From Mycosarcoma maydis (lineage: Eukaryota > Basidiomycota > Ustilaginomycetes > Ustilaginales), in assembly GCF_000328475.2 (NCBI RefSeq), contig NC_026480.1, forward strand, positions 372,001-436,000: DNA of 64,000 nt. Direction: 5' to 3'. Position 1 is the first letter of the stretch, and each line of letters starts with the position of its first letter. A model generated the notes under the pieces. That model had not been told where the DNA came from, made no database searches, and saw only the letters and a program-made list of their open reading frames with translations. Shown here in pieces: positions 45,818 through 55,956 of the stretch. A program made the translations under genes and the position numbers.

Positions 45818-48800
45818 ATGGCTTGCATCGCTACGCTCAGTAGCAGCGCCTCTCCGACACGCTTCCGTATGCCTTTGCAATCATGCTCACTTCGGCGGCG
45901 GCGGCGGCAGCTGCTGCAGCTGCTGCTGCCACTATCACTGCTCCTTCTAGCCTGCCTCATTACTTCCACCTCAGCACAGACCGTCACCGAAGTCATTACT
46001 CGCACTACAGGCTCTGCTTCGCTCAACAAACCCACCAGAACTGCCATCCCGCCAGACGCGGATCCAAGCGCCACTCGATCCACCCCTGTCGTCACAAGCA
46101 CCACCATCCCCGAACTTGAGCTCTCCGGTCCCCAAGTCCCCTTCTTGCTCCAGAAGCCCATCCCTGCTCAATACGATGACCTCTCTAGAAAGGTCGTCTC
46201 CCGCATGAAGGACGTCTACTTCACCGGCTGCCCAGCCGACCAGGTCAATTACATCGATCCCACCTTGCGCATCAACATCTCGGCCGTATATACCCAGTTC
46301 GACCCCGTCCTTGCCAGCGACAACCATATCGCCGACCAGACCTCCTACGATTCCGGCGTGCTCCGCATCGTTGCTGTCGGTGCTACCGACGCCGTCGGCA
46401 GGACGGTCAACACCAACGTCACCCCGCAACTGCTTAGCACCCTCTCTGTTGAAACGCAGTTTCTCACTTTTTCCGTCTTTCGCAATGACTCGTACCTCTG
46501 TGACAGCCTCTATCCGGTTGTACCTGATCCCAACGCAACCGTCATCAATGGCGTCGTCGTTCAACCCGCCGGCTGTCTCTACGGCCCCGGCCAGGTCTCA
46601 CTCGGTCTTGGCATCCCACTCAACGACACGTACACTCTTGGCACGCTATGGACCCGCATTCGCCTCAGTGACACTTCCAGTCCACCCCTCGACATTGCTT
46701 GCATCGAAGTATACGCCAGTCCTTATGACCAGCAAAAGTGGTACTGGCACCTCATCTTTTGGTTCCCCGTCGCTTTGGCTATCGGCTTTTTCGTCGTCAT
46801 CGCTCTTGCACGCGTCTTTTGTGCTCTCACATCTCACGCACGAGCTTTCAAGAACAAGGCCAGGGAAGGCAGCCAGCCCAACGTCATCAAGGACACCATT
46901 GCGCCTACCATTGTATCCGCCATCTCGGGCCAGAAGCTCGCTCTCAGCGCCGCCCTCCTCCGCTTTGCAACTCCCGGATGCTGGGACATTATCCTTCACA
47001 CCCAATTCGTCGCCGCCATCTCCATGATCGCCGTGCGCTGGCCCGAGTTCTCCTACCCCTTCTTCAAACAGGCGGCTTGGTCCACTTTGACCGGCAACGT
47101 CACCATCATCCGCCCCGCCGAGCTTAACGCCGACTTTGACCTCGTCTCGACCAACGCAACTCTGCCATCTGGAGACATCAGCACCCAATTCTCCAACGCC
47201 ACTTCGCCCCTCTACATGAACGAGCAGACCCCCAACCACTTGATCAATCTCGATGGTGCACGTGCTGGCATCCAGGCATACGCGCACGTCGTGGGACTTC
47301 GCACGCGCGATCTCTTTGGCACTTGCCTCAGCATTTGGCTCTTGATCGTCGCCGCCATCGTCGCTCTTTCGCTGCTCGCTTGGATCATCGACTCGGTCCA
47401 CGACACCGTCTTGCGCCTGCAGAAGCATCGCGAAGACGGCTACAGCGTCGACGTCGCCGATGCGCCTTCAGCCATCGAGACCAAGGAGATGGTCGACGCC
47501 GACGATGACCAGCCGCGTTCGTCGCTCAGTCGTCGCGGAAGATACCGTTTCCTCGGCGTGGGCAGAGCCGGAAAACGTCTGCTGTTTGGATCGAGCGACA
47601 ACACTTTCCACCTACTCATGCTGCACGGCAACCTTTTGCGCGCCATCTTCCTCTTCCACTTGCCTATCACCATCTTCACCACCCACCAGATGGCCAACGC
47701 CGATATCTTCTCGGCCACCTCGGTCGCCCTCGCCGCCCTCGCGTTTGCGTTTCTCTCGGTCTTGGCTCCCGTCTACGTAGTCTTGTGCATCAGCCGTGCA
47801 CCTACCGCCAAGCTCTACGACTCGATCGGTACGCTCTCGGCCTTTGGTCCTGTCTACAACAATTATAGCCCTGGTTCACAGCTCTTCTGCGCCGTCGACT
47901 TTGCCCGCTCTTTGATCTTGGGTGTAGTGATTGGTGCGGGTCAGGACAACGGAAGCGCGCAGGCCATCATCATCCTGGTGTTTGAGATCATGTTTGCGCT
48001 CGCTTGCGGTCTGTGGCTGCCTTGGGGCGAAGGCGCCATGATGGGCCCTGTTAGCTTTGTCGCCAACGTGCTTCGCATCTTTACCGCTGTGCTTGTCCTG
48101 CTGCTGAGCCCGTTGGTGGACTTTGGTCGCCAAGTCGAGGGCTGGTTGACGTATGTCATCCTGCTTATACAAGGTATCTTGTATGTCTGCGCTGCATTGA
48201 TCCTGCTGGTCAAAATGGTAGAAGGCCTGGTGCGTCTCGGCGGACGTGCCTCGTTCGATGAACGTGCCTCGTCGCGTCTCTCGGGCCTTGGCGGTGCGGT
48301 ACGCAAGATCCAGAAGAAACAGGAGAGCAAACTGCAGCTCAGCCACAAGGGCAACAAGAAGCGTCTTTCGCAGACTTGCCAGCCGCTCAATCGGCGCGCG
48401 TCGACCAACACGCAGAGCGTCATGCTCACCAGCCTGGGCAACGACGGTTCCACCGGCGAAAATACTCCTGCGGGTCCATCGTCACCGCGAAAGTTGAGCA
48501 CCTCGCTGCCATCTACCATGTCGATGAACCGTATGCCTCTGCATTCTCGCCAGGCCTCGTATGTCTCGTACCTAGACTCGCAGTTGCACGGACGAAGATC
48601 GCCTGCCGACATGTTGGCGGATGGCAACAGTCCTTATTCGACGTATCTGCGAGGCGATCCGCACGACGAAGGCTATATTATGGCAGCACTGCCACCCACC
48701 ATTGCGAGCGGTAGACCCGTGTCACCGCCACCGCAGCTGCATCAGTGGAATGGCCGACAGTCGCCCCCGCCACCCGGCCAGTCTGGATTCGTCCGCATGG

Positions 48801-50260
48801 GCGGCGGCCGCGCCACAGACACGGCGCCGTATCAGGCGTTGCATGCACATGGTCCTCCTGCTCAGCTTCCAAGAGCAATGAGCAGTGGCAGCATCGAGCG
48901 CATGTCTCCGCCACAGCAGTTGCAGTCCTTACCTCCACAACGCCGTGCGCGGCCTCAGTCGCAGAGCGTGCATCCTGAGCCGTACTTTGACGCTCGTCGA
49001 ACGTCGATGCCGTCATCGAATTCGAACGACGGTATGGGTCTATCGAGCACCGAGGCTGCTGCACGCCATGCCACCATACGTCGTTATTCGCAAGGTGCGC
49101 AACTGCGCGCCAGCCAGTCGATCGCTGGCATGATGGCGGTTGATGAAGAAGGACAACCGATCGAGCCTGCTAGTAAGAAGCAAAAGCCCAAGTTTTGGAA
49201 ACGACGAGATACGCGTACGGACACGGACAGTGACGACGATGACGATGACGCTTACGGAAACGGAAACGGTGCAGATGGCAGTGCAGCGTTCCGGTCTCGC
49301 GGCGGCTGGAGAGGTTTGAACAAGATGAGCGTCGCCATGTCCGGTCTGGCCGCGCGACTGGGAGCTGGCAAGCCGAGTGGAACTGTAGGTGAGGCAGGAG
49401 ACAACAGCCTTGAGCCTCCCGCTTCGGAAGCGGAAGCATCTGGCACAAGGCAGGGCAGTAGTGGATTTGAAGTGGTACGTCCCCAGCGACCCAGAAGAAG
49501 CTCGGCTGCTGCAGAAAGAGCGTTGGACTCGGCAGCATTGGCAGGTGCTGCAGCAGGAGCGACATCGACGGTGCACGCTTCTCGTACGCCTACGGGCGTG
49601 CAGCCTGCTGGTAGCAGTCGTGGAGTCACTTCGGCTGCGGATGCCTACTCGATGCCAGTTCAGGAAGCACTGCAGCAGGCGCACCACGCCGCAGTGCTGG
49701 ATGATTTTGATGCGTCGTCTGGTACGCTGCCACCAGGAGCTGCCGAGCAAGCACTGCTCCTACCGTACCGCAGTTCGCACCGACCCACTTCGGTGATTGT
49801 GAGCTCGAGCTCGAGCAAGCCAGCAGCGCTCAACGAAGACATGTTTTGGGTGTCGTGCTCGTCGCCAGCAGCGTCTCAACCGCAGTCGCACGCCGCATCT
49901 CGACCTGTCTCGAGGTCGTCTCCACACATGATGGCCGCAGCGCTCTGTGCTGCCGGAGACACGCGTGATTCTCGTCAGCAGGCATTGACGAGTTCTTCAC
50001 GAGGCCGCATCGCTGAGCCGATGCAAGCCGAGGTGGTGAATGCGGCTACGGAGGAAGTGGCTTCTGCGGAAGGATTCGTAACTCCACCTGCGACCGGAGC
50101 GGAAGAGGCATCGCGCATGTTTGATGCGGACGGCAAATTGATTTCGTCTGCTATCAATTTCAATCAATCTCCTTGCGCTTTGGCGGCGCCGTTAGTGGAG
50201 ACGACCGAGGCGGCAAGAGGACCACCTCGCGTGTGGGATGCTGCTCAGGCGTACCGCTGA
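45818..50260 (+). CDS. TRP-like / flavin-carrier (FLC) family membrane protein with very long tail
   Basis: 1480 aa from ATG 45818 (MACIATLSSSASPTRFRMPL); a signal-like hydrophobic stretch LLLPLSLLLLACLITSTSA follows an Arg-rich run. The N-terminal extracytosolic ML-like domain (about 80-300) has DVYFTGCPADQVNYIDPTLR and CLYGPGQVSLGLGIPLN. The membrane region runs from about 307 (WYWHLIFWFPVALAIGFFVV) to about 804, with further segments near LSIWLLIVAAIVALSLLAWI, LLRAIFLFHLPITIF, YSPGSQLFCAVDFARSLIL, MMGPVSFVANVLRIFTAVL and WLTYVILLIQGILYVCAALI. This layout fits the fungal Pkd2/FLC (Pfam TRP) family, whose members act in ER or plasma membrane calcium and FAD handling. Residues about 805-1480 are disordered and Ser/Pro/Gln-rich, far longer than in yeast members. 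Single exon. Confidence 0.87.
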   Translation: MACIATLSSSASPTRFRMPLQSCSLRRRRRQLLQLLLPLSLLLLACLITSTSAQTVTEVITRTTGSASLNKPTRTAIPPDADPSATRSTPVVTSTTIPELELSGPQVPFLLQKPIPAQYDDLSRKVVSRMKDVYFTGCPADQVNYIDPTLRINISAVYTQFDPVLASDNHIADQTSYDSGVLRIVAVGATDAVGRTVNTNVTPQLLSTLSVETQFLTFSVFRNDSYLCDSLYPVVPDPNATVINGVVVQPAGCLYGPGQVSLGLGIPLNDTYTLGTLWTRIRLSDTSSPPLDIACIEVYASPYDQQKWYWHLIFWFPVALAIGFFVVIALARVFCALTSHARAFKNKAREGSQPNVIKDTIAPTIVSAISGQKLALSAALLRFATPGCWDIILHTQFVAAISMIAVRWPEFSYPFFKQAAWSTLTGNVTIIRPAELNADFDLVSTNATLPSGDISTQFSNATSPLYMNEQTPNHLINLDGARAGIQAYAHVVGLRTRDLFGTCLSIWLLIVAAIVALSLLAWIIDSVHDTVLRLQKHREDGYSVDVADAPSAIETKEMVDADDDQPRSSLSRRGRYRFLGVGRAGKRLLFGSSDNTFHLLMLHGNLLRAIFLFHLPITIFTTHQMANADIFSATSVALAALAFAFLSVLAPVYVVLCISRAPTAKLYDSIGTLSAFGPVYNNYSPGSQLFCAVDFARSLILGVVIGAGQDNGSAQAIIILVFEIMFALACGLWLPWGEGAMMGPVSFVANVLRIFTAVLVLLLSPLVDFGRQVEGWLTYVILLIQGILYVCAALILLVKMVEGLVRLGGRASFDERASSRLSGLGGAVRKIQKKQESKLQLSHKGNKKRLSQTCQPLNRRASTNTQSVMLTSLGNDGSTGENTPAGPSSPRKLSTSLPSTMSMNRMPLHSRQASYVSYLDSQLHGRRSPADMLADGNSPYSTYLRGDPHDEGYIMAALPPTIASGRPVSPPPQLHQWNGRQSPPPPGQSGFVRMGGGRATDTAPYQALHAHGPPAQLPRAMSSGSIERMSPPQQLQSLPPQRRARPQSQSVHPEPYFDARRTSMPSSNSNDGMGLSSTEAAARHATIRRYSQGAQLRASQSIAGMMAVDEEGQPIEPASKKQKPKFWKRRDTRTDTDSDDDDDDAYGNGNGADGSAAFRSRGGWRGLNKMSVAMSGLAARLGAGKPSGTVGEAGDNSLEPPASEAEASGTRQGSSGFEVVRPQRPRRSSAAAERALDSAALAGAAAGATSTVHASRTPTGVQPAGSSRGVTSAADAYSMPVQEALQQAHHAAVLDDFDASSGTLPPGAAEQALLLPYRSSHRPTSVIVSSSSSKPAALNEDMFWVSCSSPAASQPQSHAASRPVSRSSPHMMAAALCAAGDTRDSRQQALTSSSRGRIAEPMQAEVVNAATEEVASAEGFVTPPATGAEEASRMFDADGKLISSAINFNQSPCALAAPLVETTEAARGPPRVWDAAQAYR

Positions 50261-50591
50261 TGCCGATCGAATTCGTGATTGCAACAAGGACCATGCGTAA
50301 TGTTATTCACTTTGCTCTGTTTGCAGTTTCCTAGAATCTTTTGTCGCTCGCTTTCGCTTGCTCTCTGACATTATACGGACGATTCTGACCAAGTTACGCT
50401 TGTGGTGTGACTGTCTGCCTGCAACTCACTGCGGTCGAGACTAGCTTAGCTTTCCTGGATGGAGTTGAGGAAGAGACAAGGCACAAGGCGCTGTAGCACC
50501 GAGATGACCGGTTCGCCCGAAATTGGAGTGTCGGTAAATATGCCGATCTGTTTTCTTTCGTGTTTCTTTGTGTGGCTTTCCCGTGACTGGG

Positions 50592-50622
50592 TTCACGATT
50601 CACGATTCGTGATTCGTGATTT
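50592..50622. repeat. back-to-back heptamer array
   Basis: TTCACGATTCACGATT runs straight into CGTGATTCGTGATT, so two direct copies face two inverted ones around the centre. Confidence 0.9.
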
Positions 50623-50826
50623 GGGTCACGCCGTTCACAGTCACCATGATTCGTGTTTCAGATTGTGATTTTGGATTTCGAATTTCACCGGCCAAAACCA
50701 TTTCACACTCAACCACGACTTGGCCCAACGACAAACGTGTAACACGTATCACGCTGACAATCACGAATGTGCCACTCGCGACGTGCGAGTCACGAGCTCG
50801 TAAATCAATCAGAATCCTGAATCGTC

Positions 50827-50857
50827 AATCACGAATCACGAATCACGAATCACGAAT
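50827..50857 (-). repeat. tandem AATCACG heptamer array
   Basis: Four perfect tandem copies plus AAT, the reverse complement of the array at 20178-20209. Confidence 0.95.
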
Positions 50858-51262
50858 GAAATTTCAATAAACGAAAGCGGGGTTGCAAGTGATTTTCGGC
50901 AGCTGACCGACAGTCGGATCCAGACCGGTCACCACACAACACACCCACACACTCACGCAGAGGTAACACGTAATACGTCCCTATCCTTTAGGCTCGTGTC
51001 TTGTGAATCATGGACAATCACGAATGCTGCAGCAGCAGTGTCAGAGTGCCGCGCCAAGCTCGCTGTGCATTTCTGGTCTTCTAAGCAGATCGGCAGCCGT
51101 TTTCCTCTTTCACCTTTCACGTCCGATGCATCGGTCGGAATCCCAGAACCACAGAATGGCTGAAGACTCACAGTGGCACATTCACGATGCGATTCACCAT
51201 TCGTCATTCGGCATGGTCACCCAGCAAGTGTAAACCTCGCTCGGCGGTCTGCAATTCGTAAC

Positions 51263-51285
51263 TCGTGATTCGTGATTCGTGATTC
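51263..51285 (+). repeat. tandem CGTGATT heptamer array
   Basis: Three tandem copies in the forward register; a related block follows at 51331-51355. Confidence 0.9.
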
Positions 51286-52536
51286 CATTCCGTGTTCATA
51301 CAGTCGTATTAATTATTTCAGCTGTGAGTCGTTCGTGATTCGTGATTCACGGTGAATAGAGTCGTGTCTGGTGAGTACGAGTGGTGAGTGCCGAGTGGTC
51401 ACCGGTCTTGACCAGTTACCGGAAATCGTGAATGTCTCTCACACGATTTTGGAAACACCCACGGCCACATACTGTAACTCTGTGACACTTCGAACAGGTG
51501 GTATAGTCACAAGTAACGTATAGCATCGGGCTCCGCACCGCGCGCTAATATACAATCTTTGCCGATCGAGTCGTCGAATGCGCCTCGCGGATCCTTTGCT
51601 TGGCTTCAGCCGCAAGAGCTTGAGCAGCAACGACAGTGGGACCTTGCCTCTGCGCCATCATCCTCGCTTGCTTGTCTCGTCGACGATCCTTACCGTCTTG
51701 TCTGCATCCACGCAGCAACGTTAGCAACACCTAACCAGCGACGTCCGAGTTGCTCACTGGTGCACATCGCTACCTTTCTTCTCGACGGTCCAGCCCGTGT
51801 CTTGCTCTTGCCGCCGCGGCAACGTCTTTGCTCCCACCGAGCTTCATCGATCTTGCAACTCTCCACCGTGTTCTGGATTGCGTCGCTCGCGGTCAACCTT
51901 GTTCTTCATCCATCTCTTTCGACAACCATCATTACAAAGCTGGCTTGGCTCTTGCACTAGCCTCGTCTGCTTTCATTCCAACAGACCATCCACATACTGT
52001 ACCCTCTCACGCACCCAACTCCCGCGGAGAAGCGCAACAGCCTCGAGCCTCTGCCAAACCCTATTTCATTTCGGCCTCGATCGGTGCATGGCAGTACATG
52101 GGTTCCTCTCCCACGCACCCTTGCTCACTTCATCTCGTCGCCGTTTAGCTCGCTGCAACTTGACGCAGCTCCCACCTGCTCGTCGACCATACCTCTGCTC
52201 GCTCGCTCGCTCTTCTCGAGCACTTTGTCAGCTGACGCTCGTGCCATCTCGAAATTCACCGGCTCCTTGACAAGTCACTTGTACCCGACATCCCCTTCCC
52301 CCTGCCTCTGCATGGAAGCCATCCCCACTCGGCCTTCGATCGCCCGTTTCGTCCTTTCATCATCGTGTAGCGGCCTGCATGTACGCCACTAAAGCGTGAT
52401 CGTTTCCTGCGCTTTACCATCTCTCACTTGCAACCGAGTCCGACCCGCTAGAGCCGCCAGATTCCATGTGTCGTTATTCCTCTCTCGCTCCACCCTCGAG
52501 CTATTTTTCACGCTAGCAAAGCCAAGCAAAGCCAAA

Positions 52537-55500
52537 ATGAATAGCTTGGCCGATGCTGCGATTCAGGCTTCCGCGGCGGCGGCAGCAGCGGCAGCGCCAG
52601 AAGAAACGGCAGGTACACTTCCTTTATCTACTAGTTCGGCTCTCGCATTGTCCGACGCTTCTGGCCGTCCCGAAAGCAGCTCGAGTCTCTTGGATCGACC
52701 CTCTTCCTCTCACGCTTCGTACAGGCGCTCGGATCCAACCGTCGAACATAGCCAATTTGATGCATCCACTTCGCCCGCCTCTGAGCCAGGCTCTCCTTAC
52801 AATATGATCAAAGGCAACGCCGATACCCCGCTGCGTCGTGCACTACTCGATACCGAAAAACCCGAGAAGCGCGGCTCCAACCTTGCTTGCCTCAAGTGCC
52901 GTGCGATCAAAGTCAAATGCTCGCGTGCCAGTGCCGAGGACGAGCGCTGCAAACGTTGCAACCGTCTCGACCTCGTTTGCGAGTTTAAAGAGCACCATCG
53001 AGGCAGAAAACCGAAAAAGAGGCCAAGGAGTGAAGCCGAAAGCACCGGTGCAGACGAGGAAGATCAGCTCGAGGATGACCAAGCCAACCCCAATGCCAAC
53101 CCCAACGCCGACGCCAATGCTGACGCCGATGCGACGTTGTCATCAAAGACGTCAACCGCTTCTCCAGTTCGTTCCAAGCGCCAGGAACTCTCTCGTTCTC
53201 CTCTGCCTTCAGCATCAACGAGCAGGCAGCAGCATTATCGCACGTCGTCGTCATCGTCATACACAAAAGCAGAGAATGCTCGTTTTGACATCAACGAGCC
53301 TCCACCACGGCTTCCGAGTCCAAAAGGCTCGGTACACGGAAGATGGTTTGGGCCGTATCTGCAACCTATACCGTCGTTCGAAGATTCTCTGTTCGCGCGC
53401 AAGCAGCGTCCGCATTCTTCTGCGCATCACTTGCAACAGCATCACAACGATCCGTCTAATCCAAACCAACCGCATCAGCACCTCGCCCATCACCACCATT
53501 CCTATCACATCGATCGTAGCTGTGAGCTGCCTCCGCTATCGATACCATCCTCGTCGTCTAGCAATCGCCCCGGCCTCAGTCCTAATGATCAGGGTAGCTG
53601 GGATCGCACCTCAACCTGGAATGCTACAAATCGGAACAGCGTCCACCGTCTCTCATCAAGTGTGTCGACAGGATCCACCACGCTCGATCTGTCTGACGAT
53701 GCTGTGCGACAGCATGTCATCACCATGGATCAGGCACGTGAGCTATTTGACAACTTTTTCGCAGAGCTCAATCCTCCACTGGCACTACTAGACACGTCTC
53801 TGCACACGATCGACTATTGTCGCAAGAACACGCCGATTCTCTTTTCGACCATCATCTCGGTGGCTTCGCGCTTCTTTATGCCCCACCATCACCGTCAGTG
53901 TCATCGCGTCGCCAAGTCGATTCTGAACCACGCTGCTGCCGAAGAAATCTGCACGCTCGACCATGTACAGGCGCTCATCCTCGTTATCACTTGGAAGGAT
54001 CCGGGAGACCGTACTATCCTGCGCAAGGCGGTTCGGGCGATCGGATATGCATATGAGCTCGGTCTGCACGCGACGTTTGACGATTTCGATATCGCTGAGC
54101 CTTTGAGCTCGAGCTCGAGCACAAGCACAAGCAAGACTAAGGCCGAAGGCAAGCGCGACCCATCCGACAACTACTCGCTGCAACATCGCCGACGTCAGCA
54201 ACGCGATCGTCAGCGTACCTGGATTGTGCTCTGTCTGATTCATGAGCTGGTACGTCGAGACGATCGCAATCCCAGGCCGCGTGCACGCGTGATCCCGCTG
54301 GAAGACTATCCGGATCCGTACCCGTGGCTCAAGCAGGCAGGTGATGTGTTTCAGCCCGTCGACTCTCGACTGGGCTGGTCACTGGGGATGGCGATCCTGA
54401 CGCTCGAAAACGAGCCGTTTCTGGATCTGATCGAGCGATCGCAGGACGCCACCTCGTTCGCTACATTCTTTGAGCGCTATCGCGGCGGCCTGGACAAGCT
54501 GCGCAAGCTCTACTTTGACGTGCGCGACGGCGTCTACCATCCGCGCTTCGCTATGGACAAATCAGCGGTAGCAGAATTGCCATACCTGGATGCATTTCGT
54601 GACTACTACATCTGCCAGTCGACGTGGCATTGGGCCGCCAAGGTGGCTTCTCGTCATCGTCGTCAACATCAGAGCAGCGAGCTGGCCGAACAGCAGGACA
54701 ACGCGCGATCCGCGTTCTGGTTCTCACAGACAGTCGACGCCGCGATGAGGTGTCTGCGTCTGTTTGCTCACGTTCTGTGCAAGGACGGATACGTGCGTGT
54801 GGGACACGACTATCTGGTCATCTCAGCTAGCGAGGTTACAAAGTGGTTCTATCTGTACCGTGAACATTTGGATGCATCTACCGTGGTTGCCGGCGTCGAG
54901 TACCTGCGCGCTGCATTGCGCGAATGCTCGCAGCCGCAGCGACTGGCATCGGGCGAGGTGGTGAATACGGAGCGCGAAGCTCCCGGTTACTTTGTGCGCT
55001 TCTTGGGCGCCATCTTTGACGCTGGCTTGAACGAGAGTTTGGACAAGGCAAACCAGAGGTTGTCGGCTAGTGTAGAAAGGTTTGGGACCAAGGGGTTCGC
55101 CTGGAACGAGCCAAGGCGTGAGCGTCCAGTCGAGGAGCGTGCGGGCCCAAGAAGGGAGGCCGAGGCTGGTCGCAGTGGCATAAGTAGTAATACCGGGAGC
55201 GACGGCAATGGCAGCAGCGCAGCAACTCGTCGACCACAATGGAGCGCCACCCACTCGTCGTACCAACAGCAACAAGCGTCGGGAGTGGTCACACCAGTAG
55301 AGCGTTCGAACTCTGCGATGGCCGCTGGAGCGAGCGCGTCGTACAGAGATCCAACGTCTGCAGCGTCTGCATCGGCTCGATTCGGTTCAGCGGCGTTGTT
55401 GGCTCGGGGGCGCTCCGAGGTCGAGTTGAGCCGGACGAATGTCGCGCCTGTTTCTGGCGGTAGCAAGTCGTACGAGCGTGGAGGCGGTGTAGCGGACAAA

Positions 55501-55956
55501 GTGCAGAGTTCGGCCAACATGTTTGGCGTGCAACATGACAATGGTACGGGCAATGCAGGAGCGGTGAACGCGACCAACTCGATCGCACCTCACCCGGCGT
55601 ACCTCGCTTCAGCCGTTGGCGCGAGCAGCGTTGGTCAGGTGGCTGCTAACTTTGGTGTGCAGACGGGTGGCAGTGCGGCTTGGTGTTCGGCAAACGCTCC
55701 TTCTTGGAGCAGTGCGGCTGGCAGTGCACTACCGACCAACAGCGTAGACGAGTTCCATCTCGCGTTTGGCGACGCGCCACTGACAACGCCAGCTGCAAAC
55801 ACGCCTACACCGGCGGCCACAGCGATCAACGTCACGCCGCTCGCTGCGGATATAGGCAAGAACTCGATCGAGGGCCTCGCAGCTTGCCTCAACGCTCGCG
55901 ACCTCACCTACTGGCAGGACATCTTGGGCTTCGACCTCGCCAGTCCTGCTGTGTAG
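52537..55956 (+). CDS. Zn2Cys6 fungal transcription factor (second, related regulator)
   Basis: 1139 aa from ATG 52537 (MNSLADAAIQAS then poly-Ala). The binuclear cluster uses Cys118, 121, 128, 138, 141 and 148 (LACLKCRAIKVKC, then CKRCNRLDLVC), followed by an AT-hook-like basic patch HHRGRKPKKRPR. A His/Gln/Ser-rich linker leads to the middle regulatory domain from about 395: ARELFDNFFAELNPPLALLD, FSTIISVASRFF, ALILVITWKDPGDRTILRKA and IGYAYELGLHATFDD, then RQRTWIVLCLIHELVRRD. The C-terminal third is Ala/Ser/Thr-rich, with FGDAPLTTPAANTPTPAA near the end and WQDILGFDLASPAV closing. The domain order and several motif positions match the regulator at 35592, so they are probably old paralogues. 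The regulated pathway is unknown. Confidence 0.9.
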   Translation: MNSLADAAIQASAAAAAAAAPEETAGTLPLSTSSALALSDASGRPESSSSLLDRPSSSHASYRRSDPTVEHSQFDASTSPASEPGSPYNMIKGNADTPLRRALLDTEKPEKRGSNLACLKCRAIKVKCSRASAEDERCKRCNRLDLVCEFKEHHRGRKPKKRPRSEAESTGADEEDQLEDDQANPNANPNADANADADATLSSKTSTASPVRSKRQELSRSPLPSASTSRQQHYRTSSSSSYTKAENARFDINEPPPRLPSPKGSVHGRWFGPYLQPIPSFEDSLFARKQRPHSSAHHLQQHHNDPSNPNQPHQHLAHHHHSYHIDRSCELPPLSIPSSSSSNRPGLSPNDQGSWDRTSTWNATNRNSVHRLSSSVSTGSTTLDLSDDAVRQHVITMDQARELFDNFFAELNPPLALLDTSLHTIDYCRKNTPILFSTIISVASRFFMPHHHRQCHRVAKSILNHAAAEEICTLDHVQALILVITWKDPGDRTILRKAVRAIGYAYELGLHATFDDFDIAEPLSSSSSTSTSKTKAEGKRDPSDNYSLQHRRRQQRDRQRTWIVLCLIHELVRRDDRNPRPRARVIPLEDYPDPYPWLKQAGDVFQPVDSRLGWSLGMAILTLENEPFLDLIERSQDATSFATFFERYRGGLDKLRKLYFDVRDGVYHPRFAMDKSAVAELPYLDAFRDYYICQSTWHWAAKVASRHRRQHQSSELAEQQDNARSAFWFSQTVDAAMRCLRLFAHVLCKDGYVRVGHDYLVISASEVTKWFYLYREHLDASTVVAGVEYLRAALRECSQPQRLASGEVVNTEREAPGYFVRFLGAIFDAGLNESLDKANQRLSASVERFGTKGFAWNEPRRERPVEERAGPRREAEAGRSGISSNTGSDGNGSSAATRRPQWSATHSSYQQQQASGVVTPVERSNSAMAAGASASYRDPTSAASASARFGSAALLARGRSEVELSRTNVAPVSGGSKSYERGGGVADKVQSSANMFGVQHDNGTGNAGAVNATNSIAPHPAYLASAVGASSVGQVAANFGVQTGGSAAWCSANAPSWSSAAGSALPTNSVDEFHLAFGDAPLTTPAANTPTPAATAINVTPLAADIGKNSIEGLAACLNARDLTYWQDILGFDLASPAV

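Larger units (their letters stand above)
50261..52536. other. 2.3 kb spacer and leader before the second Zn2Cys6 gene
   Basis: Gene-free. Heptamer clusters occur at 50592-50622, 50827-50857, 51263-51285 and 51331-51355. From about 51560 the plus strand is C/T-rich with many CTCGCTCGCT-like runs up to the ATG at 52537, suggesting a long leader; a 5' intron cannot be excluded. Confidence 0.45.
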
